This document shows positions 1-11,809 of a stretch of 64,000 nt of DNA, in pieces. Position numbers and translations under genes: made by a program. The stretch covers positions 9,466,501 to 9,530,500 of the forward strand of contig CM063288.1 in NCBI GenBank assembly GCA_032173965.1, read 5' to 3'. The notes beneath the pieces were generated by a model. That model made no database searches. It was not told where the DNA came from and saw only the letters and a list, made by a program, of their open reading frames with translations. The stretch comes from Sitta carolinensis (Eukaryota > Chordata > Aves > Passeriformes > Sittidae). Each line of letters begins with the position of its first letter. Positions within the stretch are counted from its first letter, which is position 1.

Positions 1-3000
1 TATGGCCAAGCTGGGGAGCTGATGCTGTCCTGTGGGTACCACTGGTGAGGATCTGTGGGAGATGAGTTTTGCCTGGAATTGCTCCTTCAGACAGGGAACC
101 TGCATTTATTGAAGTGATTTATGTATATAGACACTCTGGTGTTGTAAAGATCCCTCAAATGCTGCCTCTGGGGCTTCGATGGACTGAATTAATGAAAAAT
201 ATTCCCACAGATTGAATATGAAAGTGTTCAAAGCATCCCAATCAGGGGCTTCTGCTTGGCTCTTGGTTGTTTTATTTTTGGGCACAAGGGGTGTGCCCCA
301 ATATTATAAGAGAGGGTGCAGGAAGGATGTGTGTGTCAGAAGATGATCTGCAGCAAATCCCAGAGGCTTTATCCAGGCTGATTGCTGACTTCCTGGCCTG
401 AGACACATCTGGAAACTGGCATCAAATCCCAAGTAGAAATCACTGTGCAAGCAGCAGCAGAAAAAAAATAAAAATCCACTTTGCTACTGAACAAGGTACA
501 TACCGTGGTGAATAAAGGCAGGAGGCTGCTAATACACTCTTTATTTATTAAAAAACATGGGATTGCTTTTCCCAGGTTTTTCCAATTATAGTGCATTGAA
601 TGGCCCTGACATCACTCTTGAGTCCGGGCCAGCCTATTCAACAGTCTGGCGAAGACATTTATTAACTGGTTACCTGCCAATGGTCTGGGCTAGGAGCTGT
701 GGGACAGATGTGTTTTGGAAAGTGATAACATTGTTAGAGGCCTTATTTAGATAGTGAGAGGAAAGCTACACCACTCTGTCCAGGTTCTCTGAAGCAGGTA
801 TTTAAAGCAGTTTATTTAGTACTAAAAAACAAACCAGTAGGGTTGAGATGTAACTCTGCCGCCCTGTTTGTAGGTAGGTTTTCCCAGTGTTTCCTTGCTG
901 GAGGACATCCAGCAGCAGGACTGCCTTGAGGAGCAGCAGTCTCGATTGCCCGCAGATGCTCAGGTGTCAGCACAGCTGCTGCACCCCGGGGCCGGGACTG
1001 GCATCCCTGTGTCCCTGCTCTGCCAGGATCCCCGAGCCTACCGCCCCGAGGCATCTCCCAGGAGGTGGGTAAAGAGGGGAGGAGGGCTCAGGGTCTGCGG
1101 GTCCCGCCCTCCTGCACCTACTGGGCTGCACTGGGGATGCATGCCATGTGCAATCCGCTCCTCAAAATTTCCAGTGACGGATCCTTTGCTGCATCCTTGG
1201 GGACCCTGCTCTAGTCACAGCTATCCCAGGCTAACCTCCTCTTCCTGAAGCCTAAACCTACTGTTTTGGGTCTCTTGAGGATCTGTCACAATCTGGTGTC
1301 CTTCCTTTTTGCATTAAACCACCTTGCTTGGAAGACCTCTGGTGCTCTTCTTCAGTCTCTCTTCTCTGGACTGCTCCACCTGAGCGGCCATGGGAGTAAG
1401 CAGCCCTCTGCCACGTGCTGCTGAGGATGAGGAGGGTTCTGCCCTCCCCTGAAACCCTAAAATGTGCCACTGAATGGTGCTGTCAGGGACTGGCTGGCCC
1501 AGGTCCATTCCCGGAGCCAGGAGAGGTTTTGCTGAGGTTGTTACAGGTTTAGACTTGCTTAGTAGGTGAAAGAGTTCCTGATGCACACAGGAGGTTTTGT
1601 ACACATTGATTTAACCTTTAATTTCTTCGCTGTTTCCCTGCGAAGCAAAGAAAAGCTCATCTTCCTAGAACTTGTAAATAAATCCTGAAATACCTTGGCT
1701 GGCTTTGTTCCCTGCTAGATTTTGCCTTCATGTGGGTTTTCTCCATCCTTTCCTCCCATAAAACCTCCTGTGCAGGGTCTCCTTCAGCAGTGACTTGTTT
1801 AATGCTAGAGAAGTAATAAAACTGACTGGTTTGAGGAAGATATATATCATCCTGCAATCGCTCCCTCTGTCCCCATTGCTGTGTTTAGATGGGACAGCTT
1901 TATTTAATTGCATTGATTTTTTTTTTTCTATTTTTGGTGCCACCATTATAATAGTTTTCAAATGATGGAGATATTTTGCCTCCTCTTTTTTTTCATTCCC
2001 CCAGTGTTTAATTCCAGTCACAGTTCAGCTGTTCTGAATCAGCCTTCCTTATTTAGGGATTTAATTTATTAAGATAATTTCTAGATATTAGATTCTTCCT
2101 CCAGCCTCTTCACTTCTAGTTTACATTCCTCTCCTAGGCTAAAGAGAAAATTTTGTGTGGGAAGTAGGTCCTTATCTTCTGTTCATCCTCTCTCCTGACA
2201 TGTGTTAACAATTTTTGGCCTTTTTTGTCTATAAGGGATTTTATCCTGGTTGTACCTTTCACTAACCTGGATGGTGGCTCAGTGCTTCTTTCTGGTTTTC
2301 TTTTTTACTTAAAGGGGGTAATGCATCCATTGAAAAATTTATTTTTGTAGGGAAAATGTGTTCTATGACTTACACAGAATTCAATTAGTAGTTTCAAACA
2401 AGCAAACAAAACAAACAAAAAAAAATCCTTTTAGGTGCCAACAATTTGCTCAACCTTTCCAAAATCAAATACTGTTTGATTTGCATTCTGAAGCCAGACT
2501 TAAGGCTGTAGCTGTGTGTGTGTTGTGTACAGAGGATAACGAAAACCTTCCAAAAATAAAAAACTCTATAATTTTAGACACAAAATCAAAATGTTAACAA
2601 AAGGAATAGTTTTCTTTTGAAGTACCACTGTCATATGAATAATATCTCCATAATTTATTATGGGAAGCTGGGAGTATGGGATGCTGTAGTCATGAGGATG
2701 GCAGAAGAATCATGGCAGGGTCTGGTGGATTAAGTTGTATCATCTTTCCTTTGAAAGATGGGGATTTGATCAGCATGGACCGGGCTTTGTCCCCGACAGT
2801 ACACAGAGTAGGTCTGAGATGGAGGGGAGGTCACTCCGACGAGTCCAGAGGATGTGTGTCATCACCACTGAACTGCCACTCATTTTCCTCCAATTGTTGT
2901 GCCTTGACTCAGCCTAAATTCTGATCTCTTGGGCCCAGGGCTTTTCACTGGAGAAGTTCTTCAGAGTCTCCCCCAGCTTGGCACTCTGGACATGACTTCT

Positions 3001-3954
3001 AAGAAATATAATTCTGTAGTTGATAATGATACCCCATTGATGAAAACTGTTTTCCTAGAAGGATGGAACAAAGGACACTGTACTTCTTGTTCTCTTTGCA
3101 ATGAATAAATAATTTTCACCAGCTGGTTTGAATACCACTGAACAAGCCAGGCTGAAAATACCGCATCAAAAAAATCAAATAGTAATGGAAAGTTTATATA
3201 TTACAACAAGTCTAGTGCTTAGCATTAAATAATGCAAAACATAAGAAGAATTTAAAAAGTTGAAACACCTGTGTTAAAATCTATTACTCTTTTTCTCCTA
3301 ACCAGAATTTCAGAATTTCTAACTGCATAAAATGTTCATTTTTTGGCTTTTTTTTTTTTTTTTTTAAATTATCCAACCCCTGAGAAAGAGTAAGTGCCAA
3401 ACAGCTCTACTAGCTACTTCCACAGGCACATTCCTAAGTTTTCTTTTATTTAAGCAATGCTTTTGTGATGACAAGCTGCCCGTGCAGGCTCTGAGTGTGC
3501 TCTTGTGTACGTTAGTGGTTTTCCACTTTCCCGAGAAGCTGAGGCAGAGATAAAGCAGACACATGGAGAGTTGGGCAGAAATTAGGTTTTCCTCCCACCC
3601 CAACCAGTCCTGCAGGAGATGTGGTGTGTCTGGGGGGAGCTTGGGGGGACCGTAGGCTGCCTCCTGATCTGAGAGAGGTGACAGCATCCTGCAAATGAAA
3701 ATTGCTCCATTAGCTAAAGACAAACAGTGGAGACAGATTTAAGCAGCTCCCTTTGTTTATTCTGCCTTTTATGCTATTTTTAGCTATAGACCCAGTACTG
3801 CGGGTCCATTTGCTTTAGGGAGGGGAGGTGCTCGTGGTCTGATTCTCTCATGGCTGGGGTGCTCCATGACGAGATGGGGGTGCATCTGCCAAAGAGGATA
3901 AATACGTAAAGGGATGATGACTCCGAGCAGGTTTTTTTTTTTCTCAAACAGTTC

Positions 3955-4320
3955 GGCCCTGGCGCTTCTGCTCCAGTCTTTCTTGCTCGCCTGAGGGTGT
4001 TCAGTGCAGAGATCCCACGTCCCCCATGCCTGCTCTAACCCAGCAGGACCATCGCACTGCGGGTGTCAAACCTCTTTCCAAGAAGCATCCTGCAGCAGAC
4101 GGATCTGCAGGACGCGCTGCCGAAGCCCTGAGCAGCTTGGGAAGAGGTCGCCCAGGGTGCTTTCCCTCGACAGCGCCGTCGGTCCCCAGGCTGGCCGGTG
4201 TGTCTGCTCAGCGGAGCGGGGCTTGTGCTCGGGGCTGATTCACCGCACCAGCACCGCCCGTCCTGCGCCCCTCCTGCGCTAAGGGACAGCTAAACACCCC
4301 GGCATTGCCTCTGCGGGCGT
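3955..4320. promoter_or_regulatory. Intronic CpG-rich block, possible alternative promoter or enhancer
   Basis: This stretch of roughly 360 bases has about 30 CpG dinucleotides by eye, against an intron background that is strongly CpG-poor. It lies inside a large SLC12A8 intron. CpG islands inside vertebrate genes often mark alternative promoters or germline-unmethylated enhancers. No TATA box or convincing coding exon is visible. Open frames run on both strands, as expected for GC-rich DNA, and are not taken as genes. Confidence 0.4.
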
Positions 4321-7300
4321 TGGTGGGGGTACAAGGTGCGGTGGAGGGTGGTTTTGGGGAGAGGGTTAATGGTGGGATCACCCGGAGCCCACAGCAGCAG
4401 GAAGCCGTATTGTGTGTTGACTTTAAACAGGAGGTTTGGGAGATCAGCTCTGGAGCAGAAAACAGGGACTCGGGAGGAACAAACACTCGCTGCTTCAGAA
4501 GGGCGGCAGTTTCCTTTCGGGTAAACACGTCATTAATCTCAGGGAGCACATTCTTTTCCATCAAAAGATAAGGGATTCCAGTTGCCTTTCTCAGGGCTTG
4601 GCCCTTTTAGATTGTTTTAACTGTGGCTTTCGCTCCTTCAATTACAGGCTGTACATACTCTCTCTTTTTAGGGTTGCTGGCTTTATTGTGGGTGCAGAGA
4701 AAGTACTGGGCAAGGGAACTCCTACCCTGCTTTCTTTAAATTTTCTCTAATGCTTCCTCACCACCACCCTCTTGCCAAATTTTTTCCCACTAAAACCTGT
4801 CTATTTTTTCCTACTTGCAGCTCTGACGAATTTGAAACGTAAGTGTGGTGTTTGTCCTGATTCGTGAAACACTCTCTTTAGTGCTGATGATAAAATAGGA
4901 GCTTATTTGTTCACAAGTGGAAAAATAGCAATGAGCTTCTCTCCCTGGGTTGCCTCTTGCTGCTCAGCTTTGGTTTGGCCCTTTTGAGGGTGTCACTTGC
5001 TGGTGATGCTGGCTGTGGCAATTTTCATCTGGTCCTGACGTATGGGCTTGCAGCAGTGGCAGAGGTGCTACTTTTTCTTCTGCTCCCTGTGGCTTGGGGT
5101 TTGTGGTCGCTCTGAGCTCTTTTGACCATTAATGGGTTTAACTGGCATTTAGGGGTGAAATTACAGAGGGAATTCAGTCCCTTTGCATTCTTACCTCCCT
5201 TCCCAGTGCTTTCTGCTAAGGGCTGCCAACAGCAACATGGGATGGGGTGGGGTAGAGCAGGAGCTGAGCAGCTCCCACATCCTGCATCTCTCACTGCCCT
5301 GGCAGCTCAGGCAGATGCTCTGCAGCCTTTTTACACTGTCAGTGTGGCCACATGCTGATGTGTTAATTGCGTAATAGCTTCATTTTTATCACTGCATAAT
5401 CATTGACCTGCATGTGTTCAATACAAAAATTCCTCTCTATTTTTTCCCTTGCCCAGTTTAAGATTCTTAAAGCAGAAATACTGAGACTGTGGGAGCTGCC
5501 TGCAGGCAGGATGCAGCCCTGAGGACTGAGATGAAGCAAAGTCATGACTTCATTTGTGACATATGGAGAGGGAACAATCCTTTGCTTGCTATTCTCCGCC
5601 TGGGCTGGGCTACACATGCCCCATCTCCAGCTATGGAGCTGTGCTGCTGCCCACAAGTCCAACGAGGAGCTGATGTGCTCCTGGCTTGCAGGAAATGTGC
5701 CCTGCTCCATGCTGATTCACATGGCACAGGTGTTGCACTGGAGCTGCAGAAAAGGGTCACCTGGGTTTGATGCATGTGGTCGCCTGGGTAGGTGAGTCCA
5801 GTGGTAGTTGACAGAAGACAGAGGCATCAGTCTCATCAGTTTGTCCATCTCCTCAAGCTGTGCTCCCCTGCAGCCCTTCTCTTTTCCTTCTGCTTCTTCC
5901 CAGTCTTCCAGCAAAAATCTGTCTATCCAAAGGTGAAGCAGGAGATGTCCTGGAATATGTTAAAACATTTTTGTGTTCCTGTACAAGTTCAGCAAAGGTC
6001 ATGTTTATTCCCTGTTCTTGTCAGTGTGGCTCTGCTGCTCAATGCCCTCTGCTTCTGTGACTCATCAGTTCCCTCTCCATTCTCTTGGAGAACTGGGACT
6101 TTCTGGTGAAAATCTGTTCATGCATCCCACAGGTCGAGTGTCAGCTCACAGAAAGTTGAGCACTGGACTGGTAGCATGGGAAAGCCACCACAGTGTCCTC
6201 TTTCCACCTCCAGCATTGCTGCCCCCTCCTGTTTTCCTTCCTAACCTTTCCACATTTTTCTCATACATTTCTGCCTGCACCTGACCTGTACCAGGTTGAC
6301 AGCAGTAGGGCAGTGCCTGGGATCAGCACTGGTAGTGTTGGACTTGCCTGAGAAAACATGTTGTGAGGACCTTGGGAGCTGGAGCTGGGTAGTTATGAAG
6401 GCAAGGCTACAAAAACAGCCCAGCCTCGGAAGAGCTTGGGAATGTGATTGCTAATGTTGGTGTTAAACGAGCCCAAACACAGGAAGCCAGGTGTGTGCAT
6501 GGAGGGATGTGGAGGCTTGTGACTGCACTGCTTTGATTGATTTATTTTTCATCCTGTTGGAAAAGGGGATTCAAGTGTTACTCGTGACTGTGGTGCCCTC
6601 TTTGTGCCTCTTTGATTATGCCTGTCCACTGGAGAGGAGCACCATTTTCAGTGCCCATTACTGGGTGTACTGTATGGCACTGCAGGGCTGTGGTTGTGGT
6701 CAGCTGGCCCCATGCCATTTTTGGGCACATCCAGGACTTCACTGAGGAAATCCAGAGCCACCCAGAATGTGGCTGGGTTGCTGCACAGTATCTGTCAGAG
6801 CTGTTGCATCAAATGATCCTGTGCTGTTTGTTACCTTAAGTTAAATTTCAGTGTTTGTATAGAATGGGTAGGGGAACACAAAGATAAAAGTCCTTGGGGT
6901 TTTGGCAACACTCGTGGATTTGTACCCATCTCTGCACATCCGCAGTTCCTGTGTGGATGGTTAATCCTGTGTAACTGAAAAATCTATTGCTGGTGGTGCT
7001 TTGGCATCCAAATTTTACTTCAGATAAGCCAGGCATGCTTAACTTTCCTTTTACAAGTGAAGATGCTGCTTTCATGTGATAAGCTATGGGTACTGTGTGT
7101 GTTTAGGGGAGTTTGGTCATCACCAGACTATGGTGATAGTCTGTAGGCTGGAGAAGAATTTGTATTTCAGGGGCTTTTGGGGGGAGAATTTCACTCCTTC
7201 CCTGCTGCAGAGCACTCCAACCTATGTAGGAAATAATTTTGTTTAGGGCACCCAGCAGTCACCTGATAGACCACAACCTCTAAGAGTCACCAACCTGACA

Positions 7301-9189
7301 GGGCTTGACTTGCCCATGGGGGAAAGTTCTAGGCTGGTACCTTGCCCTCACTTAGGAGTTTGGAGGAGGAAAATGTAATCATGTGGTTGGTGAGGAAACT
7401 TTATCTTACTGCAAAGGTGTGTGTTCAGATAAGGATTGTGGGACCAGGCTCTGAGGATCATTCCTGTTTTCTCCACAGTGGTGTGCCTGGATATCTCCAG
7501 CACCCACTCCAGGACCTTGTTCTGGGCGTGCGCTTGGACTGGCATCCAAGGCGAACAACTGGATTTCAGAACTTATGCCAGAAGGGTTTAGTGGTGGAAG
7601 AAGAAATGAGAAAAAAGATAGAGAGCAGAGATAATTATGCCAAGGATATATAATTATTCTTTGGCACTCTATGTCTTACACATCACACAGGATCCTGAAA
7701 ATGCTGAGGTCAGACCTGGGATATGTGCTACAAGACAAACACTTCCAGCTGTTCCTCTGAAAGCAAATCTCAGCAAGTACCTTCCAGGAGAGAATGTGTG
7801 GGCTCACTTATTTTGGAAAAGAAAAAAATCTCACTGTTTCAAGCCTTCAGCATTCACCTTTGTAATTAAAATCTCTAATCACAAGCAGAGTGCAATATGT
7901 GACTGTCTTCAGGGAGCTGTTTCTTAAGGTCGTTTTCCATTTTTGCAGTATTTAACCCCTGCTTTGGTGCCAGGCTTTACTTAACCTTAAGCTTGTGAAC
8001 AGGCTTATTGAATTTGGCCAAGGCTTAACTAATCTGTAATGAGCTCCAGGTTGCCTGGAACTTGGCAGCGCCGCCGTGCTCTGTGCTGTTGCATAATGGC
8101 CTGACCCTGTGTAACTACAGCTTCGTCTTGAGCCCCTTCTCCAATCCGTTTCACTTCCCATTATGGAACTCTGGGCTTCATGGTGGGGCTACCCTCATAA
8201 GGGGAGTCCTGAGTGCCAAAAACCTCCTGCTTTCATGCTCTTCCACAGGATGAGAGGTAGAAGGAAGTACAAGAAAAGCCCAAACCCACTGGGGAAGAGA
8301 GAGGATGCAGCAGTGGCAACCAGATGATATCTGGTGCCTCTTCCCAGGCATCTGTGATGGCTGGAAAGACACCAGAGTTCTGTCCGTGTTCCTCCTCTCT
8401 CTGGGTACATCAGGCTGGTGTACAGCCTCCTGTGGTCCCCCTGCACATTCATCCTGTAAGCTCTTCCATTTCAAACTTGCTAGGTGGTTTTTACTGTTTA
8501 TTACATCATTTTAGTAAGAGCAACTGGAAGGACTTGTTTTGTGAAGAATCACAGGAATAATTCAGATGTTGCTCTAAGAATTTTTTTTCCCTATTGTTTA
8601 TTTAGATCAGCTCAACCACTTGAGAAATGCATTATTTGCTTTCTACTTATTGAGTATCTAATGATGAAAATAAATTGTTACAGCTCTTTATTGTGCATTT
8701 CTCATAAGGCTGACATGGCACAGAGAAGGAACCGGATTCTTTTCTTCTAGCATGACACAGGAAAGATTGTTTATAGCACTTCAGCTCCAGCCCTCTGCAA
8801 GCCAGCTGAGAGCAGGATCATTAAAGGCAGGATTTAGAGGCTGTAGGGTTGCATAAATTGATTGAGAGCGAAATTTTTCAGACAAGTATTTTGTAATGAG
8901 CAAAGAGGGAGGAATCTGGTTTGGATCTTGTACCCAGCAGTAAGCTGGAGGAAAAGATCTCCATACAGAGAAAATGTATAAAATGATCTTGCCCCGTTTG
9001 AAGATCAGAGTGCCAAATATAGACCCTATCACATTTCCTTCCCTCCTCCTTCCGAAGCTCGTCCTTTTGAAGTGCACTTTCAATGGGATGTGGATAATTG
9101 ACTCTGTGAACAACTGACCGAGGGCTCTGCTGCTTTAACCGATCGCTGTCAGTTGCTGATTCCTGTTTTGTTTTGGATGGTTTTCAGCC

Positions 9190-9245
9190 CAATTGCCCTG
9201 TCAGCTACAATTAGTCACATTAATATGACAGCTGAAAGGTCACAG
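9190..9245. promoter_or_regulatory. Motif-dense possible enhancer core
   Basis: An inverted pair of TGACAG-type motifs (CTGTCA at 9198-9203 and TGACAG at 9226-9231) flanks AT-rich homeodomain-like sites. The second overlaps an E-box, CAGCTG (9229-9234), and is followed by a nuclear-receptor half site, AGGTCA (9237-9242). TGACAG is the MEIS/TGIF core. The arrangement is seen directly; enhancer function is inference. Confidence 0.25.
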
Positions 9246-9440
9246 ATGACTCGCACTGGTCACAGGCAGGCGATTCTCCCAGCATGTTGTCCTCAGCCCC
9301 ATGCTCATGTGCCCCTAACTTGATGGTGACTGCAGTTCCTAGTCTGATCTAAAGGGATGTGAGGTTTGCTTCACAGGAGGGTGATTGAGTGAGAAATGAG
9401 GGTGCAATGACAACTAACACTTGGATGAACTTCTCTTTAA

Positions 9441-9893
9441 TTAGTCAAGAAGGTTCCTCGTTCTGTATACAGGGGAAATGTGGAATGGCCTCTCACCTGC
9501 CAGAGCTGTGAAGAGAGGAAGCAGAAACGGGATAGAGTTGTAGGCACATTCCATGGCTCTTTCAACAAATCCATGGCTGTTGTTTTTTCTGGTTCCAGTT
9601 ACATCTGCTATGGCTTTGGGGTTTTGTCCCTTCCACTGAGGATTTCCACTGGGGGCAATAAAGTAGGAAAGGGAACAACATACAAATGAATGGAGCACTA
9701 GGAGAGCATTTAATTTCTTAAGATTGATAGGGGTCAGATGCACACAGGTGCCAGCAAACATTGGACTCATGGGTCTCATGGTCAGTGTGTGGCCATAATA
9801 TGGCCAAAATGGTACCACAGAAAATGTAGTCTGGTTGTCCACTGGTCTGTACACTTGGCCTTTCGTATGAGGAAGGAAACAGAAGGCACCCAA
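9441..9893 (-). other. 150-codon open frame, possibly retroelement-derived
   Basis: This is the longest open frame in the first 20 kb. Read on the minus strand it encodes a protein with a hydrophobic Leu/Val/Cys-rich segment in the middle, several aromatic-Pro motifs and an Asn-Asn-Ser glycosylation site. The mix recalls the surface part of a retroviral envelope gene, but I cannot match it to a family. No long terminal repeats, gag or pol remnants, or target-site duplications are visible around it. A strong splice-donor-like sequence (GGTGAGAGG on the minus strand, near 9500) lies inside it. It may simply be a chance open frame within an intron. Confidence 0.2.
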
Positions 9894-11696
9894 AGTGCCT
9901 CATTTGAATTATACCATTGGAAGACCCCAGTTAGAGATAGTTCACTTACAAAGCAGGATGCTGTGCCCAGTGAGGTTCTGGTTTTGGTTTGGTGTTATTT
10001 GGCATTTATCATAACTTCCTGGATGATGGAAAACAGAACATGCAGATTCAATCTGAAGATGACTTCCAACTGGGAAGAGCTCACAGCAGCATTGCAGGGA
10101 GGGTCAGGATTTCAGATGATCTCCACAAACTGGGCAAGTGGTGTGAAATGCATGATTTGTGTTTAGGGAAAAACTGAATGATAGGAATATGTGAGAGTAA
10201 ACTCTGAAGAGATGCTAGAGTTTGTTTCACAGGAGATTTTTATGAATCAATGGGGCAAACTTTTGTCAAGTGTCAGAGATGTATTTGATGCTGCTGCTTC
10301 AAAGCTCTGGTTGGAGAAGATCTGCAGATCCTTGTGGGCTGGGATGAGTATTTTGTTCACTTTTTAAATGAAAAATTAACATTTCTATGAGGAGCACATA
10401 CTTGGTGAAAAATCCCTTGGCCAAGGACCGACATTTCCCTCAAGCAGTTTGGTGGGAGGTCTGCAGACAGGCCATGTGCTGTGCTGTCATGAGCATCAAT
10501 TCTGGTTGAAGCCACATAGTCTGGACTCATAGGAACAACAGCCTATACAAATTCCCCCTCTATTTCTCCAGGAACTGCACTTTCTGCAGACATCTGTGAG
10601 GTCCAGAGGTCAGTATGTTGTGCTGAGCTTGTTCCCTGCAAATCTCATCTGGGACTTGTTCCTAGTGAAGAGAGCTAGTGCTTTTACAAAGCCTAGCAGC
10701 AGGAGACCTCTTCTATCAGTGTGTTTCCATACATGTTTGGGCAACACAATGAATGCAGATGTAGTAGGAAACTTTTCATTATCTATAGGGTTTTTCTGTG
10801 AAAACTTCAAAGCTCTGTGGTTAGCTATATTCTGAGACTTTAAATGGATATGTCTTGTGCTCAGAGCTCTGATTTAATGTTCTGGTTTAGTCTATTGTCC
10901 AAACATCATTAATGTTGTCTTTGAGGCATGGGACAGCTTTGATGGAGCCTTTTTTAATTTCTGGCCATCACCCTGTGCAGCCATAAACAACATCCTGCCT
11001 GCTAATGAGAAAATTCAGGTTATTGGAGTCACGTGTCTTGTGGAAATAGATTGTAGTGGCAAGAAAAAAAAAGGAATTGACTTTGCTCACCTTCCACCCC
11101 CAGATGGTATGAGCATTTGGGTTGCTGACAGGGAGGAGAAGTTTCCATAGATTAAGATACTCCATTAAAAAGCAGTGTTGCCTGTTAAAAATGAAATTAT
11201 TATTTAATTGTCACACCCATTAATTCCTTAACCTGCTTTTGTGAGTTATCTTTTCTGTCTGTAAGCATCTAAACCCTTTCCTAATTAATGCCTTGCACAC
11301 CAGCTGTCTAACCCTTCCTAACTAATTGAGGTTTGTGGAAGAATTTGAGCCATCCTTCAAGTGTGCAGTGAGGGAGTAGGATCCTCCATTACATACCCAG
11401 TAAACCAGGTGCATGACATTGGTATCCCACCCTCGCTTTCCGCTCGTCCCCGTCTTCTGTAAAACTTGCTTGGAAAGTAAAACTCGTGTGTGACCTTAGA
11501 AAGATGGGGCAGGAGTGGCTACCCTGGTTTCTGCCTCCTCCCCCCTGTTCAGGTCGAGGTTCATCCTTTCGGATGGTCCGTGGAAGCAGCCCCTGCAGGT
11601 GCTCGTGTAGAGGGGGTGGTCGCTGGGAGCATCTGGGGGGCTCCTGCAGCCCTGGTGGTTCCTGAGGCTCTCCTCTCACCCTCCCTGTCTCCGCAG

Positions 11697-11809
11697 AGCA
11701 CGGCTTCGTCGGCTACACCCAAGAGCTGATGTTCAACAACACACTGCCGGACTACAGCCAGGGGAGTCCTTCTTCACTGTTTTTGGAGTGTTTTTCCCAG
11801 CTGCCACAG
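11697..11809 (+). CDS. SLC12A8: SLC12A8 coding exon, with one-base frameshift
   Basis: SLC12A8 is a SLC12-family (cation-chloride cotransporter) membrane protein; its substrate is debated, with polyamine/amino-acid and nicotinamide mononucleotide transport both proposed. This exon encodes the extracellular loop EHGFVGYTQELMFNNTLPDYS, given here by its ends, with an Asn-Asn-Thr glycosylation site, then the start of a transmembrane helix reading GESFFTVFGVFFPAAT. The acceptor is a pyrimidine tract plus CCGCAG at 11691-11696, and the donor is GTACAG at 11810. The two halves are in different frames. Phase analysis requires 114 nt (entering phase 1, leaving phase 1) but the exon is 113. The loss maps to the CC before AGGGG at 11758-11760, where the family reads Ser-Pro-Gly-Glu. 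Read literally, the protein would be truncated. A sequence error or a recent mutation are both possible. Confidence 0.9.

Larger units (their letters stand above)
1..11696 (+). other. SLC12A8: SLC12A8 intron (partial, runs in from the left edge)
   Basis: No conserved SLC12A8 coding exon is visible before 11697. The exon that should precede the one at 11697 (transmembrane segments ending in a Leu-Asp-Pro motif in the family) was looked for by eye and not found, so this intron is at least 11.7 kb. It holds a CpG-rich block at about 3,955-4,320, a milder GC-rich patch at about 880-1,240, an 18-T run ending at 3365, a possible retroelement-derived open frame at 9441-9893 (minus strand) and a motif-dense segment at 9,120-9,260. 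The many short open frames here have no recognisable domains and are treated as chance. Confidence 0.7.

Noticed and set aside
895..1248. 117-codon plus-strand frame with a Gln/Glu-rich start
   Set aside because: It sits in a GC-rich intronic patch with overlapping frames on the other strand, and matches no SLC12A8 segment or known domain.
4805..4845. A micro-exon-like unit: CTTGCAG, 20 bases, then GTAAGT
   Set aside because: Twenty bases would break frame and do not match any SLC12A8 segment. The splice-like strings are probably coincidental.
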